A stretch of DNA of 64,000 nt from Cavia porcellus (GCF_034190915.1 NW_026947486.1:21478001-21542000); one strand, 5' to 3'; counted from the stretch's first letter, positions 12,441 through 24,309 are shown. Notes: generated by a model not told the origin, from the sequence alone. Numbers and translations: made by a program.

Positions 12441-13317
12441 AACTGCCATATGGGTATAGATGTAGTAGGGCCCCAGATAAACTCTTGGAGGCTGATACTG
12501 TGACTTCTCCAACCAAGCAAGCTTAGTATACACAGATTTTTCAGTATACATCACAATATACATCACACATCACACAAGGATTGAGGGTGGGGGAGCCAAG
12601 TGAGAGATGTGGGAGGGGGAGGAGTGTGAGGAGAGAGGAGAGCAGGAGTACTCTGAGGGGGTGGAGGATCAGGGAAGGGAGGGGCGGGTAGGGGAGGGGC
12701 AGGGAGTAAAGTTACCAGTATACATCACAATATATATTGCATAAGGTTGAGGGTGGGGGAGCCAAGTGAGGAGATATGTGGGAGGAGGAGGACTCTGAGG
12801 AGAGGGGAGGGGCAGGGAGTAAGGGGGAAGGGGAGGGGAATAGAGGGGAGGGTCGAGGAGGGGAGGGGAGGGGGGCAGGCTGTAGAGGGAGTAAGATACC
12901 AGTATACATCACAATATATATCACACAAGGGTTGAGGGCAGGGTAGCCAAGTGAGGTGATATGTGGGAGGGAGAGGACTGTGAGGGGAGGGGGGAGGAGG
13001 ACTCTGTGGGGAGGGGAGGGGCAGGTATAAAGAGGCAGGGAGGGGAGGGGATGGGCAGGCAGGAGAGGGAGTAAAGATATCAGTATACATCACAATATAT
13101 ATCACACAAAGATGGAGGGTGGGGGAGCAATTGAGGAGAGATGTGGGAGGGGGAGGACTGAGGGCAGGGAGGAGGAGGAGGACTCTGAGGAGAGGGGAGG
13201 GGCAGGAAAAGGAGGGGCGGGAAGGGGAGGGGCAGGGGAGAGGAGAGAAGAGGAGGGAGGGAAATGGAGAGGAGGGGAGGGGTGGGTTGGGGAGAGAGAG
13301 AAGGGAACAGGAGGGGA

Positions 13318-13450
13318 GTCTTCGTCCTCTCCCTCCCTTTTACTTCCCTCCCCTCAGCTCTCCACCCCTCCTTTCCCATCTCCTCCCCTCCTCTTCTCTC
13401 CCCTCCCTTCCCCTCCTCTTCCCACCTGTCTCCTCCCCTCCCCTCCCCAG
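13318..13450. repeat. Purine-to-pyrimidine strand-switch junction 2
   Basis: Same architecture as the junction at 12300: a G/A-rich tract meets its approximate inverted complement (CTTCGTCCTCTCCCTCCC onward), followed by the cassette copy at 13450. Confidence 0.85.
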
Positions 13451-13453
13451 AAT

Positions 13454-13489
13454 AACTGTTGTATGGGTATAGATACCCATACAACAGTT
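13454..13489. repeat. Perfect 17-bp inverted repeat (palindrome) in cassette 3
   Basis: The arms AACTGTTGTATGGGTAT (13454-13470) and its exact reverse complement (13473-13489) flank a 2-nt centre. The other three cassette copies have unrelated sequence (AGTAGGGCCCC...CTCTTGG) where the second arm lies here. Confidence 0.95.
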
Positions 13490-16400
13490 GGAGGCTGATA
13501 CTGTGACTTCTCCAACCAAGCAAACACAGTAAGGTCTTTCAATACACATCAGAATATACATCACACAAGGATTGAGGATGGGGGAGCCAAGAGAAGAGAG
13601 ATGTGGGAAGGGGAGGACTCTGAGGAGAGGGGAGGGGCAGGGAGGAAAGGGGAGGGGGAGGAAATGGAGGGGAGGGGGAGGGTGGAAGGGGGCAGGGTGT
13701 AGAGGGAGTAAGATACCAGTATACAACACCATATACATCACATAAGGATTGAGGGTGGGGGAGCCAAGTAAGGAGAGATGTAGCAGGGGCAGGACTGTGA
13801 GGGGAGGGAGGACGGGGAGGACTCCGAGGGGAGGGGAAGAGCAGGGAGGAAGGGGGAGGGGAAGGGAAGAGAGGGACAGGGAGAAGAGGGGAGGGGAGAG
13901 AGACAAGGAGGAGAGACAGTAAACATATCAGTATACATCAAATTCACATCACATAAGGATTGAGGGTGGGGGAGCCAAGTGAAGAGAGATGTGGGAGGAG
14001 GAGTACTGTGGGGAGGAGGAGGACTCTGAGGGGAGGGGAGGGGCAGGGATAAAGAGGCGGGGAGGGGAGTGATGGGCAGGCAAGAGAGGGAGTAAGATAC
14101 CAGTATACATCACAATATATATCACACAAGGATTAAGGGTGGGGGAGCCAAGTGAGGAGAGATGTGGGAGGGGGAGGAGTGTGAGGGGAGGGGGGAGGAG
14201 GACTCTGAGGGGAGGGGAGGGGCAGGGAGTAAGGGGGAGGGGGAGGGGAGTAGAGGGGAGGGTGAGGAGGGGAAGGGAGGGGGGCAGGCTGTAGAGGGAG
14301 TAAGATACCGGTATACATCACAATATATATCACACAAGGATTGAGGGTGGGGGAGCCAAGTGAGGAGAGATGTGGGAGGGGGAGGAGTGTGAGGGGAGGG
14401 GGGAGGAGGAGGACTCTGAGGGGAGGGGAGGGGCAGGGAGTAAGGGGGAAGGGAGGGGAGTAGAGGGGAGGGTGAAGAGGGGAGGGGAGGGGGGCAGGCT
14501 GTAGAGGGAGTAAGATACCAGTATACATCACAATATATATGACACAAGGGTTGAGGGCGGGGGAGCCAAGTGAGGAGAGATGTGGGAGGGGGAGGAGTGT
14601 GAGGGGAGGGGGGAGGAGGAGGACTCTGAGGAGAGGGGAGGGGCAGGGAGTAAGGGGGAGGGGGAGGGAGTAAGGGGGAGGGTAAAAAGGGGAGGGGAGA
14701 GGGGCAGGCTGTAGAGGGAGTAAGATACCAGTATACATCACAATATATATGACACAAGGGTTGAGGGCGGGGTAGCCAAGTGAGGAGAGATGTGGGAGGG
14801 GGAGGAGTGTGAGGGGAGGGGGGAGGGGGAGGACTCTGAGGAGAGGGGAGGGGCAGGGAGTAAGGGGGAGGGGGAGGGAGTAAGGGGGAGGGTGAGGAGG
14901 GGAAGGGAGGGGATCAGGCTGTAGAGGCAGTAAGATACCAGTATACATCACAATATATATGACACAAGGGTTGAGGGCAGGGGAGCCAAGTGAGGAGAGA
15001 TGTGGGAGGGGGAGGAGTGTGAGGGGAGGGGGGAGGAGGAGGACTCTGAGGAGAGGGGAGGGGCAGGGAGTAAGGGGGAGGGGGAGGGAGTAAGGGGGAG
15101 GGTGAAAAGGGGAGGGGAGAGGGGCAGGCTGTAGAGGGAGTAAGATACCAGTATACAACACAATATATATCACACAAGGGTTGAGGGCGGGGTAGCCAAG
15201 TGAGGAGAGATGTGGGAGGGGGAGGAGTGTGAGGGGAGGGGGGAGGAGGAGGACTCTGAGGAGAGGGGAGGGGCAGGGAGTAAGGGGGAGGGGGAGGGGA
15301 GTAGAGGGGAGGGTGAGGAGGGGAAGGGAGGGGGTCAGGCTGTAGAGGCAGTAAGATATCAGTATACATCACAATATATATGACACAAGGGTTGAGGGCG
15401 GGGGAGCCAAGTGAGGAGAGATGTGGGAGGGGGAGGAGTGTGAGGGGAGGGGGGAGGAGGAGGACTCTGAGGGGAGGGGAGGGGCAGGGAGTAAGGGGGA
15501 GGGGGAGGGGAGTAAGGGGGAGGGTGAGGAGGGGAGGGGAGGGGGGCAGGCTGTAGAGGGAGTAAGATACCAGTATACATCACAATATATATGACACAAG
15601 GATTGAGGGCGGGGGAGCCAAGTGAGGAGAGATGTGGGAGGGGGAGGAGTGTGAGGGGAGGGGGGAGGAGGAGGACTCTGAGGAGAGGGGAGGGGCAGGG
15701 AGTAAGGGGGAGGGGGAGGGGAGTAGAGGGGAGGGTGAAGAGGGGAAGGGAGGGGGTCAGGCTGTAGAGGCAGTAAGATATCAGTATGCATCACAATATA
15801 TATGACACAAGGGTTGAGGGCGGGGGAGCCAAGTGAGGAGAGATGTGGGAGGGGGAGGAGTGTGAGGGGAGGGGGGAGGAGGAGGACTCTGAGGAGAGGG
15901 GAGGGGCAGGGAGTAAGGGGGAGGGGGAGGGGAGTAGAGGGGAGGGTGAGGAGGGGAAGGGAGGGGGTCAGGCTGTAGAGGAAGTAAGATATCAGTATAC
16001 ATCACAATATATATGACACAAGGGTTGAGGGTGGGGGAGCCAAGTGAGGAGAGATGTGGGAGGGGGAGGAGTGTGAGGGGAGGGGGGAGGAGGAGGACTC
16101 TGAGGGGAGGGGAGGGGCAGGGAGTAAGGGGGAGGGGGAGGGGAGTAGAGGGGAGGGTGAGGAGGGGAAGGGAGGGGGTCAGCCTGTAGAGGAAGTAAGA
16201 TATCAGTATACATCACAATATATATGACACAAGGGTTGAGGGCGGGGGAGCCAAGTGAGGAGAGATGTGGGAGGGGGAGGAGTGTGAGGGGAGGGGGGAG
16301 GAGGACTCTGAGGGGAGGGGAGGGGCAGGGAGTAAGGGGGAGGGGGAGGGAGTAAGGGGGAGGGTGAAAAGGGGAGGGGAGAGGGGCAGGCTGTAGAGGG

Positions 16401-16871
16401 AGTAAGATACCAGTATACATCACAATATATATGACACAAGGGTTGAGGGTGGGGGAGCCAAGTGAGGAGAGATGTGGGAGGGGGAGGAGTGTGAGGGGAG
16501 GGGGGAGGAGGAGGACTCTGAGGAGAGGGGAGGGGCAGGGAGTAAGGGGGAGGGGGAGGGGAGTAGAGGGGAGGGTGAAGAGGGGAAGGGAGGGGGTCAG
16601 GCTGTAGAGGGAGTAAGATACCAGTATACATCACAATATATATGACACAAGGGTTGAGGGCGGGGGAGCCAAGTGAGGAGAGATGTGGGAGGGGGAGGAG
16701 TGTGAGGGGAGGGGGGAGGAGGACTCTGAGGGGAGGGGAGGGGCAGGGAAGGGAGGGGCGGGTAGGGGAGGGGCAGGGGAGAGGAGGGAAAAGGGTGGGA
16801 GGGATGGAGAGGGGAGGGAAATGAGAGGAGGGGAGGGGTAGTTTGGGGAGGGAGGAAAGGAACAGGAGGGG

Positions 16872-17004
16872 AGTCCTCCTCCTCCCGTTCCAATCCTCTT
16901 CCCTCCCCTGCTCTCACCACCCCTCCTTTCACATCTCCTCCCCTCCTCTTCTTTCCCTTCCCTGCCCCTCCTCCCTCCACCTCTGTCCTCCCCTCCCCTC
17001 CCCA
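16872..17004. repeat. Purine-to-pyrimidine strand-switch junction 3
   Basis: A third instance of the inverted purine/pyrimidine junction. It is followed by a cassette copy at 17005-17090 that resembles the first and second cassettes. Confidence 0.85.
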
Positions 17005-18742
17005 GAATAATTGCCATATGGGTATAGATATAGTAGGGCCCCAGATAAGCTCTTGGAGGCTGATACTGTGACTTCTCCAACCAAGCAAGCTCAGTATACA
17101 TCACAATATACATCACACAAGGATTGAGAGTGGGGGAGCCAAGTGAGGAGAGATGTGGGAGGGGGAGGAGTGTGAGGGGAGGGGGGAGGAGGAGGACTCT
17201 GAGGAGAGGGGAGGGGCAGGGAGTAAGGGGGAGGGGGAGGGGAGTAGAGGGGAGGGTGAAGAGGGGAAGGGAGGGGTTCAGGCTGTAGAGGCAGTAAGAT
17301 ATCAGTATGCATCACAATATATATGACACAAGGGTTGAGGGCGGGGGAGCCAAGTGAGGAGAGATGTGGGAGGGGGAGAACTGTGAGGGGAGGGGGAGGA
17401 GGAGGACTCTGAGGAGAGGGGAGGGGCAGGGAGTAAGGGGGAGGGGGAGGGAGTAAGGGGGAGGGTGAAAAGGGGAGGGGAGAGGGGCAGGCTGTAGAGG
17501 GAGTAAGATACCAGTATACATCACAATATATATGACACAAGGGTTGAGGGTAGGGGAGCCAAGTGAGGAGAGATGTGGGAGGGGGAGAACTGTGAGGGGA
17601 GGGGGGAGGAGGACTCTGAGGGGAGGGGAGGGGCAGGGAGTAAGGGGGAGGGGGAGGGAGTAAGGGGGAGGGTGAAAAGGGGAGGGGAGAGGGGCAGGCT
17701 GTAGAGGGAGTAAGATACCAGTATACATCACAATATATATGACACAAGGATTGAGGGCGGGGGAGCCAAGTGAGGAGAGATGTGGGAGGGGGAGGAGTGT
17801 GAGGGGAGGGGGGAGGAGGAGGACTCTGAGGAGAGGGGAGGGGCAGGGAGTAAGGGGGAGGGGGAGGGGAGTAGAGGGGAGGGTGAAGAGGGGAAGGGAG
17901 GGGTTCAGGCTGTAGAGGCAGTAAGATATCAGTATGCATCACAATATATATGACACAAGGGTTGAGGGCGGGGGAGCCAAGTGAGGAGAGATGTGGGAGG
18001 GGGAGAACTGTGAGGGGAGGGGGAGGAGGAGGACTCTGAGGGAAGGGGTGGGGCAAGGAGGGGAATGGTGGGGAGGAAGGCAATGAGGGGAGTGGTGGGG
18101 TGGGGAGAGGTAGGGAGTGTAGGGGAGGTTAAGGGAGGAGCAGGGACAGGAGAGGAGGAAAGAAGAGGGAGCAGAAGGGTAGGGAGGCAAGGAGCAGTGA
18201 GGAGCAAGGAGAGGAGGGGAGGAAAGAAAAGGGGAGTGTAGGGAAGGGGAGAAGAGGGGCAGGGAGGGAAGGGAAGAGGAGAGTAGGGGAGGGGAGGGAA
18301 AGAATGATGAGTGGATGGGAGGGCTAGGGAGGACAGGGAAGTGTTGGGGAGGGGAGTACGGATATCATACTGTGAGAAACACTAATGTAATACAAAGAGC
18401 CCTAAAGTAGAAACCAGGGAAATCAGATTCTAATACATACTCCACCTTTGAGTCTGTGTCAGTTGAACAAGGTCCTTCTCCGTTTTCTCAACGTATATGG
18501 ACATTGTCTTTTGGGCCTCTCTATGACTGGATGATATTATTTAGATAATATAATGTTAAGCTTTTGTTTGCCTAGTAATATCACAATATTAATGTTTTTT
18601 GAGTACTATTTCACATTCTGCAGTTTTACATTATCTATCTCATTTAATTCTCACAACACTATAAGTGCTTTTCTCTCCTAGAAAAGGAAATTAGGACTTT
18701 TCTCTAGGGTTTACCTAAATTTACCCTCCTAATCTGATGCAG

Positions 18743-18793
18743 ATATGCTTTGTTGATGTGTCCACCCTGAATGCAGAAGATAAAGATTCCAAG
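18743..18793 (+). CDS. AKAP4: AKAP4 coding exon 2
   Basis: A 51-bp, phase-0 exon encodes 17 residues (ICFVDVSTLNAEDKDSK). It is bounded by a GATGCAG acceptor and an AAG|GTGGGT donor. The residues match the AKAP4 stretch that follows RKV, and the exon joins in frame to the exons on both sides. The short upstream stretch 18361-18742 is unique intron sequence. Confidence 0.93.
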
Positions 18794-19328
18794 GTGGGTA
18801 TTTCCTACTCAGAATGGGAAAGGGAGAAAAAACTGCTGAGAAATGTAATTAGTGAAGAATGAGGAAAGAGGAAGATTGTAGCAGAGGGTGGAAAGGTGGA
18901 GAGGACTCACGTTGAAGGCCATCATTCTCATGAACTCAGGATCCCTGGTTCCAGATTTATTGTCACTCTTGCTGCAAAATCTCATTTTCGAAGCCACTTA
19001 AATTGCTGGTGAGGCTAAAATAATTAAAACATGGAGGATAGCATGTTAGAGCATTTTTTTAAAAAGTAACTTGTCCAGAAGGGTGATGGCTAACAGAATA
19101 TGATTCCTGAGACTGAGAATCTTTTGAGCATCTTCAGAGAGGAAAGTAGTAACTCATGAGAGGAACTTTGTCATTCTTCCAAGACTACCTAGCATTACAA
19201 GGCTACAAGAAAGAAAAGGGATAAGAGAAGGACATGGCATTTGTAATTTGAAGTTATAGCATAGGGGGAAGCTTGAAGAAGACTCAAAATGTAACTATTC
19301 ATGACAATTTAATCCTTGAATTCCATAG

Positions 19329-19430
19329 GGTGCTGCTGGTTCCAGCTCAGAATTAGACTTTAACCTGCAGACTCTGGAAGACAAAGAGATTATTGTGATC
19401 AAGGATACTGAGAAGCAAGACCAGTCTAAG
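19329..19430 (+). CDS. AKAP4: AKAP4 coding exon 3
   Basis: A 102-bp exon encodes 34 residues beginning GAAGSSSELDFNLQTLEDKE and ending EKQDQSK, with ATAG acceptor and AAG|GTAGTC donor. The opening is closer to the mouse than to the human version of this segment as I remember them. That supports a rodent source. Confidence 0.93.
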
Positions 19431-19859
19431 GTAGTCTTAATCACTTTAACACATAAATACACATCACTCCTAATTACTAAGGACAATATTGATTTGAGTG
19501 TAAGGACTCTAGTTCAGAAATGGTGAAGAAACTATTGTCCAATAAGTCCATCCATTTGAGTAGTATGAAATTCTAGAAAAAAAGGCTATATTTAGTGTGA
19601 CATGGTAAGTTCAACACCCAAGTACTTAATAATGACATTCATTAATCACAGATCAGAATACCACCTCCTCATTTCTAGACAGCTACTCCAAACATAATCT
19701 TGCTGCAATTATCCTAACAAAATCTAGGGTTATAGGAAGCATCCTTCTTAATGTTCTTTTCTGGCTTGCAATGGACTTGTGTGTCTTATTATTTCTCAGC
19801 ATCGAACAATGAAGCAAGAGGAATATGGAGCTGATCTCAGTGTCTATCTTTATTCTTTT

Positions 19860-19950
19860 TACATTTTTTTTTCCTGGTACCGGGGCTCAAACTCATGACT
19901 GAGCACTTCAAAGCAGGCACTTATGCCACTGAGCTAAATCCCCAGCCAAG
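19860..19950 (-). mobile_element. ID-like SINE
   Basis: This is a T-rich start followed by GGTACCGGGGCTCAAACTCA ... GCCACTGAGCTAAATCCCCAGCC. It is the reverse complement of a tRNA-derived ID head (GGCTGGGGATTTAGCTCAGTGGC) with its A-rich tail. Confidence 0.85.
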
Positions 19951-20766
19951 GAAGCAACAGTACTTACATAGAAATGGAAGAGGTATTCATAGTGTATACA
20001 CTGTATGTCCACATCCACGAAGCATAGATATAAACATATAAATGTATGCAAAATGAAATACACATCAGAATATACATTTATATACACTTTAAAGTAATTT
20101 ATATAGTTACATACACATGCTTGTCTACATGTAACATTTACAAATTCACAAGCATTGATATAACAAACTAGGATACACTGACTATACACAAAAACTTTAT
20201 ACAAATATATAGTCTAATGTAGTGACATGCTCATATGTGACACAATAAAGACCCATATTTATATTCATAGACACAATGCATAAATATACATTGATACAGG
20301 CTAACACATTCAAACCTTGATTAAAACACAGTGACCGTATAGAATCAGGTATTGTCATATATGCTTATAAAGATGCATGTTTGTGTAAAATTCTGTATTA
20401 TATTTAATCATGGCCATATACACACATACAAACTTACACAAAGTAATATATATTCACTCACATCTTTGTATGCATTGATACACATTGGCATAAATGCAAT
20501 GATACACCAATTCATGTCAGCTGCCAGAGTATATGCAACACTGACACATTGCCAAACATTGACAAAGCATATATATAGCATAATCTGATACCCAATTTAT
20601 AGACATACAGTCATTATAAAATCACCTATTTATACATATTCACATTTTAACACACACGTTATACATTAATGAGTGTATGTTATTATCTAAATTTATACAG
20701 ATACATTTTCAATGTTATATAACATTAATGAATGTATGTGTTAATGTGTGAATTTACACTTTCAAT

Positions 20767-20857
20767 GTTTTTTTTGGGGGGGGGCACCAGGGATCAAACT
20801 CACAACCTCGCACTTACCAGGCAGGCATTTATGTCACTGAGCTAAATCCCCAGCTGT
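20767..20857 (-). mobile_element. ID-like SINE
   Basis: T-run, then GGCACCAGGGATCAAACTCA ... CACTGAGCTAAATCCCCAGC. It is the same family as at 19860, minus-oriented, inside AKAP4 intron 3. Confidence 0.85.
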
Positions 20858-21484
20858 GAATTTACACTTTAACACATAAATATGTTTATAGCTGCGTGAT
20901 TCACAGTAGTGAATTCATATCATAAACATCTTGATTATTTAGAAATGACATTCAGAGACACTGACATATACAATAATATTTTGGCATTAATACACAAATA
21001 TACACACTAACATGTACCATGTTGACCTCTGCAGTAGACACAGTAGGTGGTGTCAACACATGATTATGCAGTTACACATATGCACACAGAGAGACAGAGA
21101 CATTTTTTCACTAGAAATACACAAGATTGACACATTATCACATCTATTGAGATGTTCACCCACATGAATTGCTATATTGTTCTCTACCTATACACACAAC
21201 ATATACACTGGTGTATTGAGTCAAACACATACTCATCTGGGATCAAAAGATACATTGATAACACTGGTGTATAGTTAAGTATACAAATATGTTATACTCT
21301 GGCCTTTTCTTTCTGTCACTTGTGACAATGTATTAATGGATGTTACTGAATTCTGAATTCCTATGCGAATTAAAAAGTATTTAAATCTCTAATCTGTGCA
21401 ATTTACAAGATATATCTTCTAAATAAAAAAGTGAAAGAAGTAGCCTACCCAAACCCTTATAGAGAGATGTTTTTCTTTTTTTAG

Positions 21485-23590
21485 ATGGAAGGATCTGTAT
21501 GTCTCTTCAAACAAGCTCCCTTTGACCCTTTAATTGTCCTCAATTGGCTCCTCAATGATCTCCAGAAGTATGCCTTAGGTTTTCAACATGCACTCAGCCC
21601 CTCAACCTCTAGCTGTAAACATAAAGTAGGAGACTTAGACAACTATAACAAATCTGGGAACTGCTACAGTGTATATGCTGATAAATTGAGCATTGATCAT
21701 ATGGCCAAAGGACCTCAACGCCTGCGTCTAGAAATGACGGCAGCGAAAAATACTAACAATAACCAAAGTCCATCAACTCCTGTAGTCAAGTCTTCTAACA
21801 CTCAGAGGGAAGTTAAGTCCCCTGATGGAGAATGTAGCATGGACGATCTTTCCTATTACGTCAACCGCCTATCATCTCTGGTAATCCAGATGGCCCGTAA
21901 AGAAATCAAGGATAAATTGGAAAATGGAAGTAAATGCCTTCATCATTCAGTATATCTACCCCCTGGAGACAAAGGGAAAAGTAGCCCTCGTAGTCCTCTC
22001 AGCAAGATTGCTTCTGAAATGGCCCATGAAGCAGTTGAATTAACTTCTTCAGAAATGCGTGGTACAGGCGAGGAAAATAAAGAGGGTGGCCAGAAAACCT
22101 TTATGTATAGTGAATTATCAAACAAGAGCAAGTGCGGAGAAAAGCAAATGTTCCAGAAAGATAGTAAAGAATTTGCAGATTCCATTAGCAAGGGGCTCAT
22201 GGTGTATGCAAATCAAGTAGCATCTGACATGATGGTCTCTGTTATGAAAACTCTGAAAGTGCATAGTTCTGGGAAGCCAATTCCAGCCTGCGTGGTCCTT
22301 AAGAGGGTGTTGTTAAAGCACACCAAGGAAATTGTGTCTGATCTGATCGATTCCTGCATGAAGAACCTGCATAATATAACTGGTGTCTTAATGACTGACT
22401 CAGATTTTGTCTCTGCTGTCAAGAGAAATCTGTTCAACCATGGAAAACAAAATGCTGCAGACATCATGGAGGCCATGTTGAAGCGTCTGGTCAGTGCCCT
22501 TCTAGGTGAGAAGAAGGAGACTAAATCTCAGAGTCTGTCATATGCATCTTTGAAAGCTGGATCTCAGGATCCTAAATGCAAGAATCAGAGCCTTGAATTC
22601 TCAGCCATGAAGGCTGAGATGAAAGGAAAAGACAAAGGCAAAAAGTCAGATCAGTGCAAGTCATTGACCAGTGCTGAGAAAGTCGGTGAACACATCCTCA
22701 AGGAGAGTCTGACCATGTGGAACCAGAAGCAAGGAAATCCATGCAAGATGGCTGCCAAACTATGTGCCAGTAAAGATGAGAAAAAAGAAAATATCAGTTC
22801 TTCTACAGATTCACTGGCCAAGGACCTGATTGTTTCTGCCCTTAGGCTAATCCAATATCATCTAACTCAGCAAGCCAAAGGCAAAGATGTACTTGACGAA
22901 GATTGCTCTGGTTCCTCCTTGGGCTATATGGCTCAGAGCACCCAATATGAAAAGTGTGGAAGTGGTCAAAATGCCAGAACACTCTCAATGAAACATCTCG
23001 AATCTCGTGGAGGTCCTGGACCATCCACTTCTCTAAAGGAGAATCAACAGTTGGCTTCCCAGAAGCTAGATATGTCAAACATCGTTCTTTCACTAATCCA
23101 GAAACTGCTGAGTGAGAGTCCCTTTAGCTGTGATGAGCTTTGTGAAGGTGAGAACAAGAGTTCTGAACCCAGAACAAACAAAGCATCTTCCGTGGCCAGG
23201 AGATGTGACAGAGGGGAAGTACAATGTCAGGACAATGCAGAACTGGACTTTGTCAGTGGAATGAAGCAAATGAACCGTCAGTTTATAGATCAACTGGTAG
23301 AATCTGTGATGAAACTGTGCATGATCATGGCTAACTACAGCAACAGGGAAGCCTTTGCTGAACTGGAAGAGCAAGAAGCAGGCTTTTCAAACAATGTCAA
23401 CAGATGTGGTCAGGAAGCCACAATGTCAAGGAACCGAGATTCTCCTAGGCCTGAAGTTATTGTTAACAATCAGTGCTCTACAAGTAACTTGCAGAAGCAG
23501 CTCCAGGCTGTCCTGCAATGGATTGCAGCCTCTGAGTTTAATGTGCCCATGCTCTACTTCATGGGAGATGATGATGGACAATTGGAAAAG
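21485..23590 (+). CDS. AKAP4: AKAP4 main coding exon (A-kinase anchor protein 4)
   Basis: This 2106-bp exon encodes 702 of the 835 residues. AKAP4 is the most abundant protein of the sperm fibrous sheath. It anchors protein kinase A along the principal piece of the flagellum and is needed for motility. Recognisable parts are the amphipathic PKA-regulatory-subunit helix YYVNRLSSLVIQMA (about residues 206-219 of the protein), a second anchoring segment GLMVYANQVASDMMVSVMKT (about 318-337), and the C-terminal LQKQLQAVLQWIAASEFNVP. The precursor's N-terminal pro-domain (roughly the first 180 residues in the family) is removed during sheath assembly. The exon starts at an ATG codon (Thr in human and mouse), but this is an internal Met: exons 1-3 join upstream in frame. 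It ends at AAG|GTAAGC; unspliced reading would stop after 11 more codons. The frame is fully open and looks functional. Confidence 0.97.
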
Positions 23591-24153
23591 GTAAGCAGTC
23601 CACCAAAGAACAAGAAGAAAGAATGAGTGGAAGTGGGGTGGTCATTCATACATATGCAAATTCTCTTGCTGTCTTTCAGTTCACCCATACAGATATCACA
23701 GCTGCATTTTCCACATTAGGTAGATATCAGAGAAGTCCAACAGTTAGTCAAACCATTTTCAGTCCAGACCCCAAACCTAGGCAACTCTTCCTATTCCCAA
23801 CTTCATGGTTTTTTAGGGAAGTAGAGGAATGGTAACTCTAAACTTTCACGAACATTAGCACATACTAACTTAAGGGCCCAACACCTAGTGGGAAATATTT
23901 AGTTAACACAGTTGATTTCAGTCTGTTTTTGAAGCACCAAACAAAGTACCTTTAGGTTTTTGATCTCTGCTGTCATTAGAGAAGTTTCTAGAGAAACAAA
24001 AAAGATCAGCTGCTGCCTCTAGTCCAGTATTGACACATGTTAGTCATAGAATCATGTTTTGGAAGGTTAAGAGGACTCAGGGTGTTAGTTCATTTTGTCC
24101 AGTGAGTCCTTCCTCCAGACAGCATCAGATGATTCAATCTGCTCTCTTTACAG
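23591..24153 (+). other. AKAP4 last coding intron
   Basis: A 563-bp unique intron from GTAAGC to a pyrimidine-rich CTCTTTACAG acceptor. No repeat or further exon is visible. Confidence 0.85.
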
Positions 24154-24309
24154 CTTCCTGAAGTGTCAGCCAAGGCAGCAGAGAAAGGCTACAGTGTAGG
24201 AGATTTGCTTCAAGAAGTCATGAAGTTTGCGAAAGAACGACAACTGGATGAAGCCGTGGGGAACATGGCTAAGAAGCAACTGCTAGACTGGCTCCTCACT
24301 AATCTGTAA
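24154..24309 (+). CDS. AKAP4: AKAP4 terminal coding exon
   Basis: The exon begins [20 protein letters not shown] and ends [12 protein letters not shown] followed by TAA at 24307-24309, contributing 51 residues. The C-terminus is highly conserved in AKAP4 (QLLDWLLANL in relatives). With this exon the protein totals 835 residues, slightly shorter than the roughly 840-855 of mouse and human. Confidence 0.95.
   Translation, partial: LPEVSAKAAEKGYSVGDLLQEVMKFAKERQLDEAVGNMAKKQLLDWLLTNL

Larger units (their letters stand above)
10960..18360 (+). repeat. Purine-rich intronic satellite, ~30 monomers of ~210 bp
   Basis: Within AKAP4 coding intron 1, about 30 head-to-tail monomers of about 209-212 bp each combine two parts. 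One is an AT-rich block (AGTATACATCACAATATATA then CACAAGG) and the other is about 150 bp almost purely G and A on the + strand. Four tandem blocks start near 10960, 12432, 13446 and 17000. Each begins with the same cassette of about 85 bp (GCCATATGGGTATAG...GGAGGCTGATACTGTGACTT). Three blocks end with a switch to a pyrimidine-rich tract (12300-12440, 13318-13450, 16872-17004). The last block decays into irregular purine-rich sequence at 18060-18360. The frames of up to 480 aa on the minus strand are proline/serine/leucine low-complexity artefacts. Confidence 0.95.
19431..21484 (+). other. AKAP4 intron 3 with CA/TA-rich low-complexity DNA
   Basis: From about 19990 to 21300 the intron is dominated by short ACACAT/ATACACATTGA/TATACATT motifs in irregular order, resembling a decayed microsatellite or minisatellite. 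Two minus-strand ID-like SINEs interrupt it. No exon is evident. The real acceptor is the TTTTTTTAG at 21476-21484. Confidence 0.7.

Noticed and set aside
11056..18207. Many minus-strand open frames (up to 480 codons) of proline/serine/leucine-rich protein
   Set aside because: They are translations of the C/T-rich strand of the 210-bp satellite, have no stop codons because of base composition, repeat with the monomer and lie antisense in the AKAP4 intron.
21485..21487. ATG at 21485 as the AKAP4 start codon
   Set aside because: It directly follows a TTTTTTTAG acceptor, and three upstream exons join in phase and match the AKAP4 N-terminus; human and mouse have Thr at this position.
23591..23626. 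Continuation of the large AKAP4 frame to a stop at 23624-23626
   Set aside because: AAG|GTAAGC at 23590/23591 is a strong donor and the conserved C-terminus is encoded by 24154-24309, so the read-through end is intronic.
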